Positions 37,601-47,585 of a stretch of DNA of 64,000 nucleotides are shown here, piece after piece. Position 1 is the first letter of the stretch. Every line of letters starts with the position of its first letter. The stretch is taken from contig OZ024928.1 in the NCBI GenBank assembly GCA_964017235.1, forward strand, positions 87,663,566-87,727,565, in the 5' to 3' direction. The DNA is from Sabellastarte sp. h YS-2021. Taxonomy: Eukaryota; Annelida; Polychaeta; Sabellida; Sabellidae. The notes beneath the pieces were generated by a model. It did no database searches and was not told the origin of the DNA. It saw nothing but the letters and a program-made list of their open reading frames with translations. The translations under genes were made by a program, and so were the position numbers.

Positions 37601-40600
37601 CTGCAAATCTTTTCATGTCGTCAGATTTAATCTTTAATCCCTGCTTCAACCAGAATTGACTTATTAAAATTTCTTTATGTCTCCAAAACCTTAAGCTTGG
37701 AATCTTCTGATAATGTCATATGATCTGTGACCTCTCCCTCAAGATTGAATGAGATCAACATACTTGGGAGCCCTTGTACCTCACTTGGAGAAATTGTTTT
37801 TTATATTGGGCTAAATTTTTCATGTCCAGGCATGTACTGTGTCAAAGATACAATGTCTAGTTTTTCCTGGATTATTGTTTTTAATACAATCTTTTTTTTA
37901 ATTTTTTTTTTTTTCAGGGATTAAACGTCCTTGTTCCATTGATTGATTCCATATCATATGTGCAGAGTTTAAAAGAAATTGCTATAGACATTCCCCAGCA
38001 AAGTGCAATAACAGCAGACAATGTGACCTTGCAAATAGACGGGGTTTTATATCTTAGAATAAGGGATCCTTACAAGGTAAAGTTTTATAATAATAACTTA
38101 ACACGATATCATGACCCAAAAATAGCATAAAAGTATCACCTAATTTTCACAATAATTTCACAAAACCATCTCGGTTTTAAAGCACTGATGTTATTTTTGT
38201 TCATGTACTGCCATTTTGACAATAGAATGAAAACAATAAGGGAAAAAAGACAAAATATGTAGAGTAATTTCATAATTACAATTTTCAAAAATTTTAAGCA
38301 TCTAAATAATTATTTACAGTATTTTATTTTTTTTCATTTTTATTGTTTCCCTTATTATCTCCCACCCGGCTCGCCGGCGGGAGATTATAATTTGCACCAT
38401 GTGTGTGTGTGTACGTACATGCGTGAGTGTGTCACGCAGTTTTCTCTGAAACTACTACAGTTACACATTTTGGGTAAATTACTTGTCCTAATAACTTTTT
38501 ACGCTCTTCAATATTTTTTGGCTTTGGTGAACTTTGGCCTACTTTTGAATGAGTAATAGCACTTTTACCTAATATAATTACATGACTTATAACTCTCAAA
38601 CTATTGCATTTAGAGTATTTTGTTCCAATATGTTGTTCAGGTACTTTCTCCACAGCTACAGCATGGTCAGTAGTTTGGAAGTGTATCTCCATAGCTAAGT
38701 GAGTAATAGCTACTTTGTCAATTTTTAATGGTAACCATAATGAGTAAATGGCCTATATCTTCAAAAGTATTGCAGCTACACAATTTCTATCAAATCTGTT
38801 TTTCATCTACTTCTTTGTGAACTGTGACATATTTAAGTTTCACACCTGTTGCTCAATGTACAAGTGAGTAATGGCTACTTTATTGCTACTTTTAGTGGAA
38901 ATGTGAAAAAATCACAAATATCTCAAAAACCGTAAGAGATAGAGCGATTTTGAGTAAATTTTTGACCCACAGGGTAGTACGAGAGTATCCTATGCAGAGG
39001 GGAAAATTTTCAATTTTCGCCACTTTTGGCGGCCATCTTGGATTTCCGCGTAAAATAAAACATTGCAAATATCTCGTAAACGGTAAGAGATAGAACGATT
39101 TTGAGCGAATTTTTGACCCACAGGATAGTACAAGAGTGTCCTATGCAAAGAGTAAAAATTTGAATTTTCGCCACTTTTGGCGGCCATCTTGGATTTTTGC
39201 GGAAAATGAAAAAGTGTGAATATCTCGAAAACCGTACTAGAGCGATTTTGAGCGAATTTTTGACCCTCAGGGTAGTACAAGAGTATCCTATTCAAAGGGG
39301 AAAAATTTCAATTTTCACCACTTTTGGCGGTCATCTTGGATTTTAGCGGAAAATGAAAAAGTGTGAATATCTTGAAAACCTTACGAGATAGAGCGACTTC
39401 GAGCAAATTTTTGACCTACAGGGTAGTACAAGAGTGTCCTATGCAAAGGGGAAAAATTTCGATTTTCGCCACTTTTGGCGGCCATCTTGAAAAATTGGCT
39501 CTGTTGACAAATATTGTAAAGCTCTTTAGTAGTTGCAGGGAATACAAACAAAAAATATGACCTGGTCTGTGTGTCCCAATATTTAGGTCAAGTTTGGTGT
39601 GTAGTGGATAATAATTGTTAAAATTACACTTGTCAGACCAGTTATGGTTGACATACATGATCACATGACACACTTTAAGTAAGTTGTAGCTGATATACTC
39701 AAGGACATTATACATTTCAGGCCAGTTATGGAGTGGAAGATGCAGAGTATGCCATAACTCAGTTGGCTCAAACAACCATGAGGTCCGAGCTGGGAAAGAT
39801 ACAACTGGATACCGTGTTTAAAGAGAGGGAGAGTCTCAACTACAGCATTGTTGGTATGCAGCTTCTAGTGCAGAATTAAGGCCTCAAAGGCTTAGCAAGT
39901 CTTTGGTATTTCATCACTTTGCCCTCACTTCCATGGTTGTGGGTTCAAATTAAGCTTAAGGTTCTATGTGGATTTCATAGAGGGCCTGTCATGATATACC
40001 TTACATGTTGAAACTGCCATAAAAAACTCTTTTTCTTTGTAGACTAAAGATGATTTTTCTTGCAAGATTAATACAGCTCTGAAGATGGCTGCCATCTTGA
40101 AACCAGTTTTTATTGCTTTAATAGACAGCCATTGCTTGGTAGTGAGTTGAGGCCAATTCCGAAAAATAGAAAATTGCAGCCATCTTGAAAGTGGATTGCA
40201 CTTATCTGCACAAAACCATTGCAGATTATTCTCGCCAAATTTGATTTTTTGTTGTCTATTAATATGTCAAATGCCAGCTTTGTGCTGCTTTTAAGTCCAT
40301 TTGGTTAAAAATATGGCCACCACATGGAAAGTGGTTTCCTTTTATTTCAATAACAATAGGAATGTTATGGTTTAGGTGGCGTGCATTTGTCTGTTTCTTT
40401 GCAAAATAACCCAAAAACTTATGGATGGATTTTCATGAAATTTTCATCTAAAATGGGAAAAGAAACCGATAATTCACTTTTGGTTGTGATCCTGATCACT
40501 GTCTGGACCCATGAAAACATTATTAAACGATTTTTTGTCATTGCACTCATAGGCAATAGAGGATGAATCATTTAATGATATCATCAATATTTATTGGTTT

Positions 40601-43600
40601 TGGAGAATTTTACCAATACTGGTGTGATAATGAATATATCATTATCAGCATTTTATTCATAAATTAAACTGAAACAAAAAATATTGAAAACAAACTTTAA
40701 AACTGGAGAAATTATAAACTTTTATCTCATATTTTTGTAGATATTAAGGCATACCTGATCAGAACTCTCAAGTTTTGTTTTGATGAACTTTACTTCCTGT
40801 TTGCAAGTCTATTTGATTTGGGATATGTTAGGATGCAACTTTGTTTTCCAATCCTTGATTGGAATAATTTCGAGGCAATAATGTTCTGCTAGTATAGGTC
40901 AATATTGAAATATTTTGAGATATTTTTACATTGAATGTCGATGTATGCACAGCCAAATAATGAACCCAGTGATAAGCAATATTTGAGGCCCTGGGCTTGG
41001 ACATAGGTTTGTGGCTCTCCAGGCACTCTCGTTTTATCAATGTGAAATACACATTAGCAGGTTTTTTGAATATTTAGCACTAAGTTTCTCCTTTTACTAG
41101 TGTATACAGTATATTTTTACAATTATTATAGTAACTTTACAGTTAAGTACAAAATTCAGTCATACACCTTTATGTAAATCTCAGATTAATTCAAAGTGTA
41201 TATAAAGAATAATAAAAATGAATTTCTCAGGTCCATTAGAGGACACTCTCATTGAAATTTAAATTGTTGTTTGAAATCCTGATAGTAGAAGTATCTTTTG
41301 GTTGTGTTTGAGTCAACAACTTTTTTTGGGCTGTGTAGATCCAGAAGTATTAATTGACACCTTGTGTGAAAGTTGCTGCTGGATTCCCAGACTGATAATT
41401 GTTTCTCCTACAACATTAGTGTTTATTCTGTCAAATGATCTCTAGAATAATCTTTTATAAATATTTTTTTCTTTGTTGAATGTGTTTACTTTTTTTAACA
41501 GAGGCTATAAATAAAGCAGCAGAAAGTTGGGGTATAGATGCCATGAGATATGAAATTCGTAAGTATGATGTTTTTATGTGACATTTAAATATGTCAAGTC
41601 TATGCCTGCTAAAATTCTGATTGCACGATAAACTTACATTAAGACCATTGTGATGTCCAATATACATCTTAAAGCGTGACATCTCCAAGGCTCATGCTTT
41701 TAGGGATCATCTTTTTTTCTGAACTTTCATGAAATCTGTGTTACCAGTATGGAATCTGCCCTTCCAGTTTGCCGTGCTCATGTTTCTGAGTACTTCCAGG
41801 CTCTGATGTCAGTGTCTGACTGATGGCTTTCTGGCTTGCACCTGTAGATCGAAAGACCTTTCAGCCTTGTTTCAGAGTCTTACAATGTGGTGCTTCAGTA
41901 AAAACTTCATAAAGATAATGTTAAGTCAGACTTTGTTGTAATTTTTCAATTCGAAAGAACAATTCAGTTACAGTGAACGCTGACGCAGTACTGTTTAACC
42001 CAGTTTACTGTTGTTTTACAGGTGATATGACACTTCCCCATCGAGTTCAAGAGGCCATGCAAATGCAGGTCGAAGCCGAGAGAAAGAAAAGAGCTTCAAT
42101 CCTGGAATCAGAGGGTATTTGCTCCTGTTTGTAAACTGTGTAATAATATTTCATGCACTTTTGTTCATTGATAACTTAATATGATTTGTGGGACAACATA
42201 AATCTTACCTTGATGCAATTCACTAAATGTCCAGGTACATGAACAAATGTTGTGCACTTCTGTATTCAGTTATTTATTAAATGTTAGATTTATCACCAGT
42301 TAACAGGAAGTGGCTATTTTCAGTGGATATTTTCAGTGGATATATATTTATGGTTTAGAACAACAGGAGTACTTTATGAATATATACTTTATCCAGGATA
42401 TTGAGGAAATTGATAAGGTTATTATGACCATTAAATCAATAAAGAAAAAGGTATGTAATTGATTCTAGATCAATCACCAGTCAACAAAATGAGATATAGT
42501 TATCCTAAGGAAATTGGAGGCATTTGCTAATGCGAGTTTGTTCCAATTTGTATAATACTGAGTGAAGCGGGACCATGTTTGCTTGTTAAAATCTCATTGA
42601 TTTGGAAAATGGTAATACCAATATCAACTGTATAAGATACTTACAAATCAATTTTTGTATGATTCACTGAGAGTTCAAATGAAAAAAAAAATTATGTTGT
42701 TTTTTTTTTTGCAGTGCAGTATTGGCGAAAAAATATGTCAAAAAGTGAAATTAAACTCGAATGAATCAGGTGAAATCATGTGTTGTGCTAAGTATTTTTT
42801 TTTACTTACTCAGGAATGCGTGAGGCTGAGATTAATGTTGCTGAAGGAAAGAAGAAGTCACGCATTTTAACATCAGAGGCTTACATGGCGGAGGCAATAA
42901 ATCAGGCTAAGGGAGAGGCTGAGGCAGTCCTGCGTCAGGCTGAAGCCAGGGCAGAAGCCATAGAGAAAGTGGGCAAGGCTCTCGGGGAGAAGGTAAAGCA
43001 GGCTGGAGTAGTTCCTATAGAAAATGGTAAACTGGATCCCTCATAAACAAATACAGGGATCGCTCATTGTTACACCCGTAGGCGATAAAGATGGATTTTT
43101 GTGGAAGTGGGGTTGAGCTTTTAATTGATCATACGTGAAGCAATAAAACACCCTTAATTTCAGTTTTCTTTGATTGAGCATGTGTTTTCTGTGGTTTTTA
43201 TAGCCATTTTATCCTTTCTTAATTGAACAATTTACAGTTTTTCTTTTGGTAAAGAAATGATCACATTACTTACGTGAACAGGAAGTGCATTCAGTACAGT
43301 TGTAAAGCAGAGATCTAAGCAAAAGGGCATAAAAATTTTGGTATTTTAACATGTTTTAGTGATTTACGGTATATAAAATAGCATAGTTTATGTCTGACAT
43401 TGTGTGTTCGAACCATTTTCCTTAATTTTTCATACATTTTACAAAAGCTGTGGAGGGGCGTTTACTCAAGCATGGGTGTAAGGATGAGAGATCCTGGTAA
43501 GTTATCCCAGGGAAAGGTAAACAGACTCCTCCTTAGGTAAATAAGATATTGGAGGTAAAGTTAAAATGGGTGTTCAGTTAATAATAGTAATTAATATAGG

Positions 43601-45934
43601 AAAAGGTAAACTGGGTTCTTACTAAGCATGAGTTGGTCTAGATAAAAGTCAATTTTGTCCTTAATATGCTGTTGTTTATGCAGGTAAAGTAGACTTTCTT
43701 CTTTACAAGTATCAGTTGTAGTAACTTATTGGTAAACTAGATTTTTAGTAAGAATAAGTAGTTATAGGTAAATGTAAATTGACTTCTTCAATAAAACAGA
43801 ATTGGTTATCATAGATAACATTAAACTGGGCGGTTGCTGAGTCATCATCAATTGCAATATTGTGGTTTCATCATGCAGCTATGGTAGGTCTACTTATTTC
43901 AAGATTTATGTATGTTAGAAAATACTGTTTACACCTTATCTGAGAAATCTCCATATTTTTTGGATTTTGTTAGAAAATTAAAAGGATTAAAAACGGAATA
44001 AAGGAAAAGATTAAGGATAAGAATTTCTCAAGAATTACTGTGAAAATGTGTTTTCAGTAAAATTGATTATGTAGAATGCAGTTGTTAACAAATGTCATTG
44101 ACATATAAAATCTTATCTTGAAGGTAACTTGAAGAGGTGTCAAGGGAATTATCGTGGTCGTATTTTTCAGTATGGTCATCACGCAGTATCTGTGTCCGTG
44201 GCTGAGAAGTATATTGCAGCATTTGGAAACCTGGCAAAAGAAGGCAACACAGTACTCCTCCCCACAAACTCAGGAGATGTCACTGGCATGGTGGCACAGG
44301 TATGAACTTAGATTTTTTTAACCTCGGTACCATCATATTTTAAGTAGTAGTAATCCAATGACAACTCTGACCTGTTTGCATTTGGCCACTAGGTGAGTGA
44401 AGGATCTGAAGTATAAAATAATCAAGGAGATAAAATATTTGGAAAAACTATTTTTGAACAAGTATTATAGACTGAGGAATATAAAATTCACCAGAGATCT
44501 AAAATTCGTCACTTCTAAAACCTTACTTAATTCAATGAAAAAGTAATGGCTTGTCTTACACTTGGTATTCTTCAGTTCAAAAGAAACTTAATTTACTATA
44601 CATTCAATAAATCTTACCTCAGTTCATTTATTTTATTAGTAGTCCCACATGTGGCGAATTTCAGATGTGTGGTGAATTTTAGAATTCTTACTCTAAATAA
44701 AAACAAGAGCATGTGGAGAGTGAATACCTTTACCAAGGTCCAAAACCTCTACCACTGCTGTGTACATTAACCAAAATCCTTTGGAAAAAAAACTCATTCC
44801 TAAAATTGAATCAGTTCTAGGTTAGGCTAAACCCACCAACTGTGAAAATTTGATTTAAGTCTGTGTAGAAGTTTGTTTTTTTTTCAAATATTGCCAACTT
44901 AAAACCAAACAGATTCCAGTGATCACATAATCTCTATTAAAAACTAAGGAATTTAAGAAAAGAAAACAGATTAAACTTCTTGTATACAGAATACATAGAA
45001 TGACCTCCCACCTATCATAACCCTGATTAACCCAAAATCTGGCCTCACCAAACTTTTTATTGTTTCCCATATTCTTGTTTGGTTGATTCTGACGGGCTAT
45101 AATTGTTCATTTCTTTCAAATCGTCTTATTTATGTAACTGTGTATCATAAAAGTCCATTACATAATCTATTTACCCAAAGTATTTATTCCCCGCCTTTGG
45201 TTTAATTTAACATAAGGTAATTCTTTTAAGTAATGCCCTTTTTGAGTCAGTCCCTGGCCTCAGTGGCAAGAACACTTCATGTTTCTTTTAAATTCAGAAA
45301 AAGGTAGATCCAGGGTTTGGTTTAGGAGATTTGCACTAATTAGACTTCCAGTAAATACCATAAAAAATCACAAGATGACTTGAATGTTAAGAAAAAAGCA
45401 GCGTCTTTTCTTGGTGAATGTATGTTTATGAAAACAACAAGAATATATTGAAATGCATTAGTCCAGCTTTCTGAACTTTGCACTTATCCTATATTATGTC
45501 TCCAAAGAAGTTTGGATAAGTGAAAGTCCACTATATGTAAATAACTTTTAAATACTGAATGATGTTCAGCAGGGAATCCTGCTTTTCATATAAATAATAT
45601 TTTCAGTCTGAATATTTGAGACTGGAATAGTTTCCACTTCATACTGAATAAACAATAGCTTAAGCATGTTAAAGTCAATCTGTAACATGTAGAAATATTG
45701 TATATTCTGAAAATACAAGGGCAAAAATGTACAGTACATGTATACAGTATTCTTTACTTTGTATTCCAGGCCATGTCTATCTACACAAACTTAAACAAAG
45801 ACTCCAAACGAAAAGTCCCACAGACAGAAAAGTTAACACAGGACCTAAATGAAGAAAGCCAGGATACTGTGCTAGAATTAGGAGAAGACTTTAATGACTT
45901 GCATGACAACCCTACGTCGAAAGATACTCAATAA
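34621..45934 (+). CDS. STOML2: Stomatin-like protein 2, mitochondrial (complete gene, 9 coding exons)
   Basis: STOML2 is a mitochondrial inner-membrane SPFH scaffold that binds cardiolipin and prohibitins and supports respiratory supercomplexes. Coding exons are 34621-34656, 36783-36920, 37918-38076, 39721-39853, 41502-41558, 42022-42114, 42814-42992, 44171-44299 and 45770-45934. All introns are GT-AG and phases agree, giving 363 codons including stop (human protein 356 aa). In order: an Arg/Ser-rich presequence; [20 protein letters not shown]; the SPFH core with [19 protein letters not shown] and [28 protein letters not shown]; the coiled-coil start [20 protein letters not shown]; and [17 protein letters not shown] with an Ala/Glu-rich helix. 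The C-terminal part has [28 protein letters not shown] and an acidic tail. The C-terminus is the least conserved part. Identity is secure; only exon 1 and the exon 2 start are inferred. Confidence 0.96.
34657..36782 (+). other. STOML2 intron 1: poly-C tract and degenerate repeats
   Basis: Contains a run of 21 C at 34792-34812. At about 35240-35650 there is a degenerate three-unit repeat: TGGGGTTTTCTAACAATA at 35343 and 35570, a variant at 35474, and ATACTTCAAGTTTGCGGA-like words. No other coding segment was seen. Confidence 0.55.
36783..36920 (+). CDS. STOML2: STOML2 coding exon 2
   Basis: Encodes [19 protein letters not shown] then [20 protein letters not shown], ending TLEP before GTAAGT. 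The acceptor TTTTGTGTAACTGTAG has the better pyrimidine tract. An alternative acceptor (CAGCAG, exon from 36813) keeps the same frame. An in-frame ATG at 36789 could also start translation if exon 1 is not used. Confidence 0.9.
37918..38076 (+). CDS. STOML2: STOML2 coding exon 3 (SPFH core)
   Basis: [20 protein letters not shown] through [20 protein letters not shown] to LRIRDPYK, with a T-rich acceptor TTTTCAG and donor AAG/GTAAAG, phase 0 to 0. This is the most conserved block relative to vertebrate STOML2. Confidence 0.96.
38350..38392. repeat. GC-rich hairpin at the head of an intronic repeat
   Basis: ATCTCCCACCCGGC, the short loop TC, then GCCGGCGGGAGAT form a 13-14 bp stem with one bulged base. 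It stands out in an AT-rich intron and is followed by a TG microsatellite (38400-38412) and the repeat block below. Confidence 0.8.
38430..38870 (+). repeat. Dispersed repeat, inverted copy at 49.92-50.22 kb
   Basis: Blocks such as CTCCATAGCTAAGTGAGTAA, GAGTAAATGGC and CTTCAAAAGTATTGCAGCTA occur in the same order on the reverse strand of about 49920-50220. There is also a weaker internal repetition (GAGTAATAGC / GAGTAATGGC words about 150-180 bases apart). It lies in STOML2 intron 3 and is non-coding. Confidence 0.75.
38880..39500 (-). repeat. Family B array in STOML2 intron 3 (~148-bp units)
   Basis: About four head-to-tail units contain CGCCACTTTTGGCGGCCATC, TTGGATTT, ATATCTCGAAAACCGTA, AGAGCGATTTTGAGCGAAT and TTTTTGACCCACAGGGTAGT. 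The GAGCGATTTTGAG anchor falls near 38941, 39094, 39239 and 39391. On the opposite strand the same word order occurs in the arrays at 51.2-53.2 and 61.8-63.2 kb (CCCTGTGGGTCAAAAATTT, CGCTCTATCT, GTTTTCGAGATA, AAATGGCCGCCA). All three therefore belong to one family. Confidence 0.88.
39721..39853 (+). CDS. STOML2: STOML2 coding exon 4
   Basis: [20 protein letters not shown] then [20 protein letters not shown], ending in phase 1 before GTATGC. The acceptor is ACATTTCAG. Human residues [20 protein letters not shown] align without gaps. Confidence 0.96.
40372..40570 (+). repeat. Second copy of the GTGCATTTGTCTGTTT dispersed repeat
   Basis: GTGCATTTGTCTGTTTCTTT, AAAATAACCCAAAAACTTAT, GGATGGATTTTCATGAAATT and TTGGTTGTGATCCTGATC give the standard order of this interspersed repeat. 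The 13.86-14.19 kb copy shares its head and general plan. It lies in STOML2 intron 4. Confidence 0.5.
41502..41558 (+). CDS. STOML2: STOML2 coding exon 5 (57 bp)
   Basis: [19 protein letters not shown], phase 1 at both ends, acceptor TTTAACAG and donor C/GTAAGT. It corresponds to human DAINQAADCWGIRCLRYEIK. Confidence 0.95.
42022..42114 (+). CDS. STOML2: STOML2 coding exon 6
   Basis: [20 protein letters not shown] then [11 protein letters not shown], phase 1 at both ends, acceptor GTTTTACAG and donor GAGG/GTATTT. It includes the end of the SPFH domain and the start of the coiled coil. Confidence 0.95.
42814..42992 (+). CDS. STOML2: STOML2 coding exon 7 (coiled coil)
   Basis: [20 protein letters not shown], then an Ala/Glu/Lys-rich helix ([20 protein letters not shown]), ending KALGEK before GTAAAG, phase 0. 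Without splicing, the frame runs 17 more codons into the intron and stops at 43046. Confidence 0.95.
44171..44299 (+). CDS. STOML2: STOML2 coding exon 8
   Basis: [20 protein letters not shown] then [20 protein letters not shown] and VAQ, phase 0 at both ends, acceptor TTTTTCAG and donor CAG/GTATGA. It matches the human SLTVAEQYVSAFSKLAKDSN region, which lies just before the C-terminal tail. Confidence 0.95.
44470..44693 (+). mobile_element. Older copy of the TA-flanked MITE (see 47378-47583)
   Basis: It shares TCAGTTCAAAAGAAACTTAA, CCACATGTGGCGAATTTCAG and the right end GAATTCTTACTC with the 47.4 kb copy, at slightly lower integrity. The left end is rearranged. It lies in STOML2 intron 8. 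Confidence 0.7.
45770..45934 (+). CDS. STOML2: STOML2 coding exon 9 and stop
   Basis: [20 protein letters not shown] followed by an acidic tail ending PTSKDTQ and TAA. The acceptor is TGTATTCCAG. The tail is low in similarity to vertebrates, as is usual for this region. Confidence 0.92.
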   Translation, partial: AMSIYTNLNKDSKRKVPQTEKLTQDLNEESQDTVLELGEDFNDLHDNPTSKDTQ

Positions 45935-46078
45935 ATTTTTACAACATACAATAGACTTTATATATTAAGAACCTCCAATATACATTTCTTTTATTTCTGT
46001 GTGTAATGAACTCCTTACTAGAGCTGTAAGGATTGGATTTGTATGGTTCACCGAGTATCTATTCAAGAACAAAATAAA
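45930..46078 (+). promoter_or_regulatory. STOML2: Candidate STOML2 polyadenylation signals
   Basis: AATAAA at 45930-45935 overlaps the stop codon, and a second AATAAA lies at 46073-46078, about 140 bases after the stop. The second allows a normal short 3' UTR and is the likelier signal. Confidence 0.5.
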
Positions 46079-47377
46079 CATATTTATTATCCACCGTGAG
46101 TCGTGTTTGACCCGTATATGGGGGGGGGGGGATATACGGAGCAGGATATATTTTTTACGTGCGCAACGGCGCCTCCATACCATGGATAATGAGTGTGAAT
46201 AACTTCCAGTTTTTTCAACAATATCTCGGAAAGCATGCAACCTATAAATATGTATTATATATCAATAGAAAGGTCTTCTTACAGCGCTTCTGCTTGTGTT
46301 CGTTGCATAAAAATCCATACAGAAATGACTGAGATATTGCAAGTTAAAGATTGGGGTTTTTTATTTCCATTGTAGCCCATGCTTTTTGACGGCCTTTTTT
46401 CATATTCTCCCCTTAAATATTCATTTATTTAAGTCATAAATCATACAAAATGGCGGATAATGAAAATAAAAACATCCCTCATTAGACATATACAGACAAA
46501 ATATATTACTCATGAAGATTGACAATGTAATACTTGTGGTACATACTCGCATAATATTGTTATCTTATTCTTGATATTTTTTTTTCTGTATATGTCATTC
46601 GGGAAGTTTTCCTATTTTAGCAATAGAATGATGTGAAACATTGTTCCACTCTTTACTTTATATTTTCACCTGGGGGCATTACTAGGGACAATTTTGGTAT
46701 TTATCAAGAGTGAAGTGTAGCCTCATTACATATACAGTAGTGAAATCCTGTGCATTTTGGTTGTTTTACCTGTACATCTTCCATGTTGTAAGAAAAGTAT
46801 TTGCATCACAAGGTGTAATAAAATACTTTGTATGAATAGAACTGTGGTTCAGGTTTCTCAGACACCAAGTAACAGTTACATCAGATGATAAGACATTTTG
46901 TTTCTCTTTCAACATTAAAACCTCACATTTGCCAGATGTTCCAACATCCAAAATTTGGACATGATTTTAGTCAGTAAGAACTCTACAGGTTTTGGGTTTG
47001 TCAGTGTAACTTGCTGCCCATGAGTGCAATCCTTGGGGTGATGCAAGAATTTGAAAAATTGCAGAAAAAAAAATTCACCAGCAGAAATGTACAAGAGTTT
47101 CCTTACGTGATAGAACTAAATAAGTGATACAGGCACTGCTGCCTCATTGCTAATGATTTCCCCAATAGCTCACCTAGAAGAGTGTCAAGATAGAGAGGTT
47201 GTTTGGTTGGAGTGACCTGGAAATCTTTTCCTATGACAAGTTGTTATGATGTTTTGTGTGTGTGTGCTAGTGCATTGCTTTGCAGGAATTTACATTCACA
47301 GCAACAAAATAAAATGAGAGAAAATGTTCAGGGAATGAAAAAGTGTATGTGCCTTTCCTTATGTAACTACAAATTTA
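46079..47377. other. Intergenic; poly-G flanked by inverted CCGTATAT/ATATACGG
   Basis: A run of 12 G (46120-46131) is bracketed by CCGTATAT and ATATACGG, a small inverted repeat with G-tract loop. No gene was recognised. Confidence 0.5.
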
Positions 47378-47583
47378 GAGTAAGAAATCTAAAATTTGCC
47401 ACCTCTAAAACCTTAGTTAATTTTATAAAGAAAATGATGTTTTGTCTTAAAATTGGTATTTTTCAGTTCAAAAAGCTTTAATTTACTGTACATTCAACAA
47501 ATCTCACCTCAATTTATTTATTTTATAAGTATTTCCACATGTGGCGAATTTCAGATATGTGGCGAATTTTAGATTTCTTACTT
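47378..47583. mobile_element. MITE with ~25-bp inverted ends and TA flanks (Tc1/mariner-like)
   Basis: The left end GAGTAAGAAATCTAAAATTT and the reverse complement of the right end (AAGTAAGAAATCTAAAATTC) match in 18 of 20 positions and continue through GCCAC. TA flanks both ends, at 47376-47377 and 47584-47585. TA target duplication is the Tc1/mariner hallmark. At 206 bases it is non-autonomous. A related copy is at 44.47-44.69 kb. Confidence 0.75.
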
Positions 47584-47585
47584 TA

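Noticed and set aside
39881-39970. Possible tRNA-derived SINE head (GGCTTAGCAAGTC, GTGGGTTCAAAT)
   Set aside because: Only the B-box-like word is convincing. The A box is poor and there is no matching body elsewhere in the window.
46018-46294. Possible second hAT MITE (TAGAGCTGTAAGG at 46019 and CTTACAGCGCTT at about 46280)
   Set aside because: The ends resemble hAT termini, but no 8-bp target duplication is visible and the inverted match is only about eight bases.
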